The notes beneath the pieces are model-generated. The model did not search any database. It saw only the letters and a program-made list of their open reading frames with translations, and was not told where the DNA came from. Shown piece after piece: positions 1-6,562 of a stretch of DNA of 6,562 nt. The position numbers and the translations under genes were made by a program. This stretch comes from Gorillibacterium sp. Its GTDB lineage: Bacteria > Bacillota > Bacilli > Paenibacillales > NBRC-103111. The DNA is taken from NCBI GenBank assembly GCA_023511325.1, contig JAIMBU010000157.1:1-6562 (forward strand), in the 5' to 3' direction. Position 1 is the first letter of the stretch. The number at the start of each line of letters is the position of its first letter.

Positions 1-3000
1 ATTTATACCAAACCATCGAGATTGTTGAATTCAATTATTATACCACCGCTACTTGGCTACCCTACGAGACTGCCACTACAGGGCCTTTCTCTATGATCTC
101 CCAAGGAAAGCAGTGGGGAGAGAAATGGCAGTATGGCTGGTTCAAGGGCACTGTCATCGTTCCGGCGGAGTATGCGGGTAAGCGGATCGAGCTAATATCT
201 GATTTTGGTGGAGAAAGTACGATTTATGTGAACGGCAAATTGGCGGGAGCCAAGGACTATCTACATAAGGTGCTCCCCTTGAGTCTGCAGGCCCTTCCCG
301 GAGAACCATTCGAGATCGTAGCGGAGGTTTATGCAGGTCATGATCGGGATTTGCCGGTTTATGGTCGATCTCGCGTTGTCGCTGTGCATGAAGAGTTCTA
401 TCAATTCAACATTGATCTAAAGGCATTGCTACAATTACGCAATGGATTAGAACCAAGCTCTTTGCGAGTTAGTGAAATTGATCAATGCTTCCTGCAACTG
501 ATTGCTGAGATGGATTGGACTGCTGCCGGAGAGGGAATAGAGGACATGGCGCGAACAGGAAGACTTATCATGAAGCCTTTACTTGATTGCGTGAACGGAT
601 CCACATCACCAAAGCTGTTCATGATGGGGCAGTCTCATTTGGATATCGCCTGGCTGTGGCCAATGGAAGAAACGAAACGTAAAATCGCCCGCACATTATC
701 GAACCAGCTTTCCTTATTGGAGGAATACCCAGAATACCGCTATGTGCAAAGTCAGCCGTATTTGCTGCAACTCACTAAGGCGTTGTATCCCGAGTTATAT
801 GCGAGAATTAAACGTTATGTCGCAGAAGGTAGAATCATTCTTGAGGGCGGCATGTGGGTGGAGCCGGATACGAATATTCCCAGTGGAGAAAGCTTGATCC
901 GGCAATTTCTTTATGGCAAACGCTTTTTTCATGAAGAATTCGGCGTCGATAATCAGTTGCTCTGGCTCCCCGATGTCTTTGGCTACTCCGGTAATTTGCC
1001 GCAAATCATGCAGAAATGCGGTATTGATTATTTTGCTACCGTCAAGATGTTTCAGACTTACGACAATATCGCCGCTCCATTTCCCTTCAATACGTTCACT
1101 TGGGAAGGGATCGATGGCTCAGAGGTACTCGTTCATTTGCTTGATTATGGGATCTATCCTAACCCGGCAGACGTGTCCTACGCCATCAATCAATGGAAGG
1201 AAAGAGTCCAGCAAGAGGGGATCTCGAGTCGGCTGGTTCAATTCGGGTATGGAGATGGAGGTGGGGGGGCAAACCGTGATGACTTAGAGTTTCTGCGGAG
1301 AATGACCAATCTGGAAGGCGTTCCCCAGACAGTCATTACCTCCCCGATCACCTATTTTGAAGATTTGCAGGAACGAGGCGTACCGGATGCCCGTTACGTT
1401 GGAGAATTGTATTATCCCGCTCATCGCGGCACTTTAACCTCGCAGGCCAAGATGAAGCAGGGGAATCGGAGAAGCGAATTCGCCCTCCGAGAAGTGGAGC
1501 TTTGGAATGCGTTATCAGCCAGGTCCGGCAAGCTTACTTATCCTAAAGCACAGGTAGATGACTTATGGCGCAAGCTGCTAATGCTTCAGTTCCATGATAT
1601 TCTTCCAGGAACATCCATTACGCGCGTACACGAAGAAGCGGAGAAGGCCTTTGGCGAAGTTCTTCAATCTGCGGAGTTGCTGATTCAAGAAGCAACTACA
1701 GCGTTGACAGATCGTTCAGACCAAGGCGTGACCTTATTCAATTCACTCGCTTGGGAACGAACAGATGTTATTGAATTGCCAGTTTCATACAGCGGGGCCA
1801 AATATGCGAATGGAGAAAGCCTAACCATTCAAGCACAGCAGGATCGATTATTAGCTCGGGTAACGGTCCCGTCAATGGGTTATCTATCGCTTTATCCTGC
1901 TGACAACGTGAAGACAGGTATTGCTGTTAATATCGTTAAATCCGTTAATACCGTTAAAGCAGCAACGAATTCACTGGAGAATCAATGGTTGAAGGTCAGC
2001 TTGAACGAATATGGTGAAATAATCAGCATCTATGATAAGCAGACGAATTCGGAGTGGCTAAATGGTCTCGGTAACCGATTTCTTCTGTACCAGGATACCC
2101 CTTCCAATTTCGATGCGTGGGAAATAGATCGGCGTTATGCTGCCGCTGGAGTCGAGCTAGAGGAGCCAGCTTCGCTTACCGTTATTGCTGAGGGTCCGCT
2201 GTACGCAGCGATTCGCGTTGAGCGAATCATTAATCATTCCACCCTTGTTCAGGAGATTCGTCTGGATGCGGACGGAAGATCGGTTGAATTCCACACGGTG
2301 GTAGATTGGAAGGAGAAGCATAAGCTTCTCAAGGTAGGATTCGATCTCAACCTGCATACGACTGAGTCGCTAAACGAGATCCAGTTCGGCTATATCAAAC
2401 GACCTAATCACGCCTCTCGTAAGCATGATGCCGATCAGTATGAGGTTTCTCAGCACAAGTGGTCTGCAATGGTCGAGGGAGATAGGTGCTTCTCGCTTCT
2501 TAACGATTGCAAATATGGGTTGAATGTCGAGGGGACTCGGATGAACCTAACTTTGCTTCGGGCGCCTACTTGGCCGGATGAAAGAGCGGATGAAGGTCGA
2601 CATGAGTTTACTTACGCTATTCATACGTGGAATGAGGGATTCATGAGCAATCCCGTCGTGCGCGAAGCCTACGAGTTGAATTGTCAGATGTTGGTTGTTC
2701 CCGGCATAGTGGAGCAGTCATCCGAGCTACTTACGTTTGATCGTGCGAATATCGTGATCGATACGGTCAAGCTAGCGGAAGATGGCTCAGGCGATTTGAT
2801 TGTAAGGAGTTATGAATCAAAAGGAGCAGCGGTCCGCTGTATGCTTACCGTAGGCTTTGATATCGAGACGGCTTGTGTGACGGATATGTTGGAAGAAGGC
2901 AGTGTTGAGGAGCTTCAGGAATCGACGTTCTCCAATAAAATTGCTTTATCCTTCACTTCGTTTGAGGTTAAGACGATCCGAATTTCTCCTCGGATTGTAC

Positions 3001-3011
3001 GTTCTTTATAA
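1..3011 (+). CDS. GH38 alpha-mannosidase, 5' partial (first full codon at 3)
   Basis: Retaining, metal-dependent exo-alpha-mannosidase of glycoside hydrolase family 38. The frame is open from the left edge: 30 codons precede the ATG at 93 and join smoothly to the N-terminal beta-sandwich (WQYGWFKGTV, then IYVNGKLAG), so the true start is upstream. Counting the codon at 3-5 as residue 1, 1002 residues are visible; bacterial relatives are usually slightly longer than 1000. The catalytic domain begins near residue 205. Seen metal ligands are His212 and Asp214 in HLDIAWLWP, Asp324 in WLPDVFG (also the expected nucleophile) and His531 in QFHDILPG. Other family marks are EGGMWVEPDTN (about 279), GDGGGG (about 417), HRGTLTSQAK (about 475) and, in the C-terminal beta-sandwich, HKLLKV (about 773) and LLRAPTWPDE (about 851). 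The acid/base cannot be assigned by reading. Linkage specificity is unknown. The stop lies 45 nt before the next start, and no terminator follows. The family call is firm; the location is unknown because the N-terminus is missing. Confidence 0.96.
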   Translation, partial: LYQTIEIVEFNYYTTATWLPYETATTGPFSMISQGKQWGEKWQYGWFKGTVIVPAEYAGKRIELISDFGGESTIYVNGKLAGAKDYLHKVLPLSLQALPGEPFEIVAEVYAGHDRDLPVYGRSRVVAVHEEFYQFNIDLKALLQLRNGLEPSSLRVSEIDQCFLQLIAEMDWTAAGEGIEDMARTGRLIMKPLLDCVNGSTSPKLFMMGQSHLDIAWLWPMEETKRKIARTLSNQLSLLEEYPEYRYVQSQPYLLQLTKALYPELYARIKRYVAEGRIILEGGMWVEPDTNIPSGESLIRQFLYGKRFFHEEFGVDNQLLWLPDVFGYSGNLPQIMQKCGIDYFATVKMFQTYDNIAAPFPFNTFTWEGIDGSEVLVHLLDYGIYPNPADVSYAINQWKERVQQEGISSRLVQFGYGDGGGGANRDDLEFLRRMTNLEGVPQTVITSPITYFEDLQERGVPDARYVGELYYPAHRGTLTSQAKMKQGNRRSEFALREVELWNALSARSGKLTYPKAQVDDLWRKLLMLQFHDILPGTSITRVHEEAEKAFGEVLQSAELLIQEATTALTDRSDQGVTLFNSLAWERTDVIELPVSYSGAKYANGESLTIQAQQDRLLARVTVPSMGYLSLYPADNVKTGIAVNIVKSVNTVKAATNSLENQWLKVSLNEYGEIISIYDKQTNSEWLNGLGNRFLLYQDTPSNFDAWEIDRRYAAAGVELEEPASLTVIAEGPLYAAIRVERIINHSTLVQEIRLDADGRSVEFHTVVDWKEKHKLLKVGFDLNLHTTESLNEIQFGYIKRPNHASRKHDADQYEVSQHKWSAMVEGDRCFSLLNDCKYGLNVEGTRMNLTLLRAPTWPDERADEGRHEFTYAIHTWNEGFMSNPVVREAYELNCQMLVVPGIVEQSSELLTFDRANIVIDTVKLAEDGSGDLIVRSYESKGAAVRCMLTVGFDIETACVTDMLEEGSVEELQESTFSNKIALSFTSFEVKTIRISPRIVRSL
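1926..1961 (+). repeat. Short in-frame tandem repeat (2 x 18 bp, each of two 9-bp halves) in the mannosidase
   Basis: Unit one is GTTAATATCGTTAAATCC and unit two is GTTAATACCGTTAAAGCA, 14 of 18 bases identical. Each unit splits into two related 9-mers beginning GTTAA, giving four imperfect copies. They encode VNIVKS then VNTVKA. The repeat sits between the end of the middle domain (YLSLYPAD) and the start of the C-terminal beta-sandwich (ENQWLKVSL), where GH38 enzymes have a variable linker. It looks like a linker lengthened by replication slippage that kept the frame. No regulatory role is suggested. Confidence 0.7.
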
Positions 3012-3043
3012 AGCCATACAGATGATGAATGCTAGAGGATCTT

Positions 3044-3050
3044 GGAGGTG
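3044..3050 (+). promoter_or_regulatory. Ribosome binding site deciding a TTG start
   Basis: GGAGGTG is a near-perfect complement of the 16S rRNA 3' end and ends 6 nt before the TTG at 3057, which is ideal spacing. The only other nearby start in the same frame, a TTG at 3042, has AGAGGA at 3034-3039 only 2 nt before it, which is too close, and it would place this strong site inside the coding sequence. The site therefore favours initiation at 3057. No ATG lies close by in this frame. Confidence 0.8.
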
Positions 3051-3056
3051 GAGGAA

Positions 3057-5432
3057 TTGAATACGCTCGAACAGGTGCGCAAGCATGCGATTCATTATGA
3101 TCGTCCCGCCACGAACTTTTTTGAAGGGGCCTTATTAGGAAACGGAGGAATAGGTGCTGTCGTTACCACCCGGCCTGATGCTATAGTCATTCACTTCGGA
3201 CATAACAATGTATGGGATATTCGGATCGCGGAGAATCATCAGGACGAGATTGGTACCTTTGATGATCTGTTCAGCAGATTGCGGGAAATCCCTGCTGATT
3301 ATGCTTCATTAAACGAAGAGAACTGGTACAGAGAATATGAAACCATGACTAGCGAGAACTATAGCTTACCGTACCCACGTCCGATGCCTTGCGGTTCGCT
3401 TTTATTAGGCTTCGATCGCAGAACAACGGAAGTGTTGGGACATACGCTACACATGGATTCGGGATTGTGCGAAATCTATTTTCAGGTTGAAGAGGAATTG
3501 ATTACGCTTCAGATATTTGTTGATCAGCAGGCTGATCGGCTGTGGGTTGCTATCCAAGATACTGCTACGGAGTTGCCAATAACGAGTGCCTTGTTCAATC
3601 GCATCAAGCTGATTCCAGATCCTCTCACTCCTAAGGAGCTTCCGATGCTACAAGCATCTAAGGATGCTAATAGCAGTCAGCTATCATTTCGTCAATCCTT
3701 GCCATTTAGTTGCTCAGGCACAGCGAAACATGTTCAAGACCGGGCCTTCCGATTGACCGTGCGTGTCTCTGAGTCCATTCCCTTCCATCCCCATGCGGGC
3801 CAACTGGAAGCGAAACTGGGAATGGGCCATCCCTTCGTTGCATGTGTACAATTGGAAGAAGGTCTGGATTCTGACCTCGCCGCCGCCATGCAGTCCATGG
3901 CTTCCCTTAGCCAAGAGACCTTCACTCATGCTTTTGCCCATTCATGCTTGAATTGGAACGACTATTGGTCACGTTCGGGCATAGCTTTGGAAGATCAATT
4001 TCTGGAAGCAGTATGGTATCGAAACTTATATTTTTTCCATTGCGCCGTTAGTCCAGAAGCCACCTGTCCAGGCTTATTCGCAAATTGGAGCTATGGCAGG
4101 ATCGGATCGGAATGGCATGGGGATTACCATATGAATTATAATACCCAGCAGCCTTTTTGGCTGGCCTTCTCCAGCAACCACGTGGAGAAGCATTTGGCCT
4201 ACGTCAACATGGTGGAGCATGTTCTTCCGGTTAGCCAGAAATGGGCCAAGGAGTATTACGAGCTGCGCGGCGCCTACTATCCACATTCGGCTTACCCTGT
4301 TCAGATGAACATGATGCCATATCCTGTTCCGCACTGGGGGTGGGAAATTTGTGAGACACCTTGGACTGTTCAAAGCTTGTGGTGGCACTACTTGTATACA
4401 ATGGACAAATCTTTTTTAGCAGATCGTGCTTATCTACCAATCAAGCAAGCTGTGCTTTTTATGGTGGATTACATGAAGCGTGCAGATGCTCACGGAGAGG
4501 CTTGGGGAGATGACCGCTATCATATATTCCCTACGGTGGTGCCTGAACTGTATGAGTTAACGCCTGGCTTCAAAAAGAATAGCGATTGTATCGTTGATCT
4601 AACCTTGACGAAATTTCTCTTCCTTGCGTTTACGAAGGCTTGCGAAGCGCTTGATTGCAGCGTAGTCGAGGCCGAGTTGCTAGCTGAGGTGCGGGAGATC
4701 ATGGAGAAATTCCCGGAATACCCAACAGCGCAGTCGATACGAGGCAAGGTATTCGTCTCTGTTCCTGGTGAAGACCCAGAGGTCCTATACAATGTCCCGA
4801 ACGGGATAACGACCGTTTTCCCTGGAGAGGATCACGGGCTGCATTCTTCTCCTGCTGACTACGAAATTGCTGTAAACTCTTATCATAATCATCGCAATGA
4901 AGGTGGAAACGATCTTGTTTTCTATAATCTGGCTGGAGCGCGATTGGGGCAGTTGAATCTGGAACGCTTCAAGCGACAGATTGCCTATTGCCTGCTTCCC
5001 AACGGAACCTGTACTGATAAATTACTGGAAGCGGGCGGAAGATATTCGGACACAACCGCATTTGATTACATGGGTCCAATGGGCATTTGGTTTGAAAACT
5101 TTTCGTTACCTGTGGTCATTAACGAATGCTTGATGCAAAGCTACAACGGTATTATTCGCTTTTTTCCTAACTGGTCGATCGAGAACGATGCTGAGTTTTC
5201 TACGCTGCGTGCAGTAGGCGGCTTTCTCGTAAGTGCAGTCGCAGGGGCGGGTAAAATCGAATGGATTGTCATAGAAAGTGAAGCAGGATCACAGCTTTGT
5301 CTCTACAATCCTTGGTTAGAGGGAGTGAGGTGCATAAGAGATAGCGGCGAAGAAAGGTTGAGCGGGGACATCATTAGACTGGATACAGTGAAGGGTGAAA
5401 AAATTCGTCTAGTACAGGCAGAGGAATTTTAA
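3057..5432 (+). CDS. GH95-like (alpha/alpha)6-barrel glycosidase, probable alpha-L-fucosidase/L-galactosidase type
   Basis: A 791-residue protein starting at TTG with a strong ribosome binding site; a weaker upstream TTG at 3042 would add five residues. The first part is a beta-rich N-terminal domain (residues 1 to about 290) opening with FFEGALLGNGGIGAVV, the counterpart of the GH95 opening 'EGALPLGNGRLGA'. A helical barrel follows. HGDYHMNYNTQQPFW carries Asn360 and Asn362, matching the Asn-x-Asn pair that positions water in GH95. PWTVQSLWWHYLYTMD (435-450) matches the family's 'GAWL..HLWEHYLFTGD' block. PTVVPELYELTPG places Glu497 where GH95 has its general acid (in 'TSPEN'). MQSYNGIIRFFPNW near the C-terminus matches 'LLQSHGGEIHLLPAL'. 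The classical HRHxSHL stretch is absent; FPGEDHGLH (Asp592) and NEGGND (614-619) lie near that place. The region around 425-445 is very rich in Trp. There is no signal peptide, so it is probably cytoplasmic. Superfamily membership is well supported; the exact substrate is not. It is 45 nt after the mannosidase and 28 nt before the esterase. Confidence 0.85.
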   Translation: MNTLEQVRKHAIHYDRPATNFFEGALLGNGGIGAVVTTRPDAIVIHFGHNNVWDIRIAENHQDEIGTFDDLFSRLREIPADYASLNEENWYREYETMTSENYSLPYPRPMPCGSLLLGFDRRTTEVLGHTLHMDSGLCEIYFQVEEELITLQIFVDQQADRLWVAIQDTATELPITSALFNRIKLIPDPLTPKELPMLQASKDANSSQLSFRQSLPFSCSGTAKHVQDRAFRLTVRVSESIPFHPHAGQLEAKLGMGHPFVACVQLEEGLDSDLAAAMQSMASLSQETFTHAFAHSCLNWNDYWSRSGIALEDQFLEAVWYRNLYFFHCAVSPEATCPGLFANWSYGRIGSEWHGDYHMNYNTQQPFWLAFSSNHVEKHLAYVNMVEHVLPVSQKWAKEYYELRGAYYPHSAYPVQMNMMPYPVPHWGWEICETPWTVQSLWWHYLYTMDKSFLADRAYLPIKQAVLFMVDYMKRADAHGEAWGDDRYHIFPTVVPELYELTPGFKKNSDCIVDLTLTKFLFLAFTKACEALDCSVVEAELLAEVREIMEKFPEYPTAQSIRGKVFVSVPGEDPEVLYNVPNGITTVFPGEDHGLHSSPADYEIAVNSYHNHRNEGGNDLVFYNLAGARLGQLNLERFKRQIAYCLLPNGTCTDKLLEAGGRYSDTTAFDYMGPMGIWFENFSLPVVINECLMQSYNGIIRFFPNWSIENDAEFSTLRAVGGFLVSAVAGAGKIEWIVIESEAGSQLCLYNPWLEGVRCIRDSGEERLSGDIIRLDTVKGEKIRLVQAEEF

Positions 5433-5448
5433 CATCATTAACGTGAGT

Positions 5449-5454
5449 GGAGGA
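5449..5454 (+). promoter_or_regulatory. Ribosome binding site of the SGNH hydrolase gene
   Basis: GGAGGA ends 6 nt before the ATG at 5461. It supports that ATG over the in-frame GTG at 5443, which has no comparable site upstream. The whole 28-nt gap between the two genes is taken up by this site and its surroundings, leaving no room for a promoter or terminator, so the gene is very probably cotranscribed with the one before it. Confidence 0.85.
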
Positions 5455-5460
5455 TTCATC

Positions 5461-6562
5461 ATGTCAGCTAAAGAATGGTTCGAAATGGATTACTGGCAAA
5501 CACGTAGAGGATTGCCAGCTACCTATGAAAGGCTTTTGCAGAATGAACCGCTTGTAATCGCTTTTCTTGGGGGTTCAATTACAGAGGGTGCAGGTGTTTC
5601 TGCTCCGTCGACAAGTTGGCGGGTTTTGACCGAGAAATACCTACAGGACCGTTTCCCCCATCAGGTTTTCCATTTCATCAATGCCGGGGTGGGAGGAACC
5701 AATTCAACCTTTGGTGCACATCGATTGCAGGAGCATGTACTGCGTCAAGGCAGGATTGATTTGTTATTCGTTGAGTTCAGTGTAAACGACGGTGATGAGC
5801 GAACGGAATTGATCAGAGGAATGGAAGGCATCGTTCGCCAATGCCAACGGCTCTCCTCGTACACCGATATTTGTTTTCTCTACACCGCAGCAGACAAGAA
5901 CTTGACGGACATCCTGCCCTTTACTATCGCTGTTCACGAAGAAGTGGCAACTCATTATGGAATTCCATCCGTAAATTTTGCCGCCAGAGTCTATGCGGAG
6001 ATCAAATCAGGTCAGACAGACTGGAATGAATTTGCACCTGATCGATATCATCCGAGTGATGCAGGACATGCTCGATATGCCATGTTTTTGCAGGAGTATT
6101 TGGCAGCAGCTCTTGATGTGAAAACGGGAGTCGGGAATACGCAGGCAACTTTAGCGGCTTGGCTTTGTCTTGATACCTGTAATTACGAGCAGGCAGCGAT
6201 GCGGGATTTTCGTCTTGCCGATCAGCAGGTGGGCTTTGAGTTGACGGAACTGAAGGCGGAGCCGCTCATGAATTGGCGTTATTCCACGGAGCATCTGTAT
6301 GCGAGTTCCGCCGATGCTTCGCTTTCTTTTACAGCAACTGGACAGAGTGTGGGGTTATTACTATTATGTGGACCAGATACTGGGGTTTTTGAATATTCGG
6401 TAAACAGTGCAGATTATACCCAAGTCAATTTATTTGATGAGTGGTGTTTGCTGGCTTTTCGTCCTGTCATTGCGGTCTTTCCTCTCCTGAAGGAACGTGG
6501 AAGCATCCAAGTGACCGTTCGTGCCACTAAAATGAAGCATGATCAAAGCACGGGAACAAGTC
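5461..6562 (+). CDS. SGNH/GDSL-family hydrolase, probable carbohydrate esterase, 3' partial
   Basis: The frame runs from ATG 5461 to the right edge with no stop: 367 full codons plus one base. All four SGNH blocks are visible: block I FLGGSITEG with nucleophile Ser39, block II NAGVGGTNS (from 74), block III VEFSVNDG with Asn109, and block V DRYHPSDAGH with Asp194 and His197 completing the Ser-Asp-His triad. Residues 1 to about 220 form the alpha/beta hydrolase fold. From about 265 the sequence turns beta-rich (VGLLLLCGPDTGVFEYSVN), as in two-domain SGNH esterases with an appended beta-sandwich. The last residues, KHDQSTGTS, resemble the closing strand of such proteins, so probably only a short tail is missing. 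No signal peptide is seen, which suggests a cytoplasmic enzyme. By its place behind two exo-glycosidases it probably removes acetyl or other acyl groups from sugars; substrate and leaving group are inferred, not seen. Peptidoglycan or lipid esterase activity cannot be excluded. Confidence 0.92.
   Translation, partial: MSAKEWFEMDYWQTRRGLPATYERLLQNEPLVIAFLGGSITEGAGVSAPSTSWRVLTEKYLQDRFPHQVFHFINAGVGGTNSTFGAHRLQEHVLRQGRIDLLFVEFSVNDGDERTELIRGMEGIVRQCQRLSSYTDICFLYTAADKNLTDILPFTIAVHEEVATHYGIPSVNFAARVYAEIKSGQTDWNEFAPDRYHPSDAGHARYAMFLQEYLAAALDVKTGVGNTQATLAAWLCLDTCNYEQAAMRDFRLADQQVGFELTELKAEPLMNWRYSTEHLYASSADASLSFTATGQSVGLLLLCGPDTGVFEYSVNSADYTQVNLFDEWCLLAFRPVIAVFPLLKERGSIQVTVRATKMKHDQSTGTS

Noticed and set aside
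913..1287. Forward open frame of about 124 codons in a second frame
   Set aside because: It overlaps the catalytic core of the mannosidase, whose own frame carries the conserved motifs, and its translation resembles no protein I know.
2313..2330. Perfect hairpin with 7-bp arms (GAGAAGC, loop ATAA, GCTTCTC)
   Set aside because: It lies inside the mannosidase and encodes the conserved KEKHKLLK stretch; no T-run follows, so it is not a terminator and is probably coincidental.
3012..3056. Possible terminator or promoter in the gap after the mannosidase
   Set aside because: No GC-rich stem with a T-run and no convincing -35/-10 pair; the gap reads as an ordinary intra-operon spacer.
3022..3060. 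A 12-codon reading frame (MMNARGSWRWRN) whose TGA overlaps the TTG start at 3057, resembling a coupled leader peptide
   Set aside because: No ribosome binding site lies before its ATGs, and its last codons are simply the strong ribosome binding site of the next gene read in another frame.
4074..4388. Antisense open frame of about 104 codons
   Set aside because: It is the shadow of a conserved Trp-rich part of the GH95-like gene; no ribosome binding site or recognisable protein. The same holds for the other antisense frames (for example 4520-4792, 3714-3941, 5764-5955).
4645..4652. AAGCGCTT palindrome, recalling the core of a CcpA cre site
   Set aside because: The flanks do not fit the full cre consensus and it is deep inside the GH95-like coding sequence.

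Overview
The window looks like a piece of a carbohydrate-catabolic operon from a Gram-positive bacterium, most likely a Paenibacillus-like member of the Bacillota. This rests on very strong Shine-Dalgarno sequences with about 6 nt spacing, a probable TTG start codon, moderate GC judged by eye, and the overall style of the glycosidases. No taxonomic marker gene is present, so the organism call is an inference.

Three genes lie head to tail on the + strand and fill almost the whole window. (1) Positions 1-3011 hold a family GH38 alpha-mannosidase whose 5' end lies outside the window. The reading frame is open from the left edge, so the ATG at 93 is an internal Met. (2) Positions 3057-5432 hold a large (alpha/alpha)6-barrel glycosidase related to GH95 (alpha-L-fucosidase / alpha-L-galactosidase type). 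It probably starts at a TTG behind a near-perfect ribosome binding site. (3) Positions 5461-6562 hold an SGNH/GDSL-type hydrolase, probably a carbohydrate esterase, with a C-terminal beta-rich domain. It runs off the right edge without a stop. The gaps are 45 nt and 28 nt. Neither holds a terminator or a recognisable promoter, which fits a single transcript. There is no gene-free stretch over 300 bases, and I saw no RNA gene, mobile element, CRISPR array or attachment site.

Together the genes suggest stepwise dismantling of a decorated oligosaccharide: an alpha-mannosidase, a probable alpha-L-fucosidase/L-galactosidase-like exo-enzyme and a deacylating esterase. The second and third proteins show no signal peptide, so they probably act in the cytoplasm on imported sugars. 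The transporter and regulator, if any, lie outside the window. The least predictable part is the GH95-like enzyme: it keeps the probable catalytic Asn-x-Asn and Glu positions but departs from the classical motifs elsewhere, so its true substrate is open.
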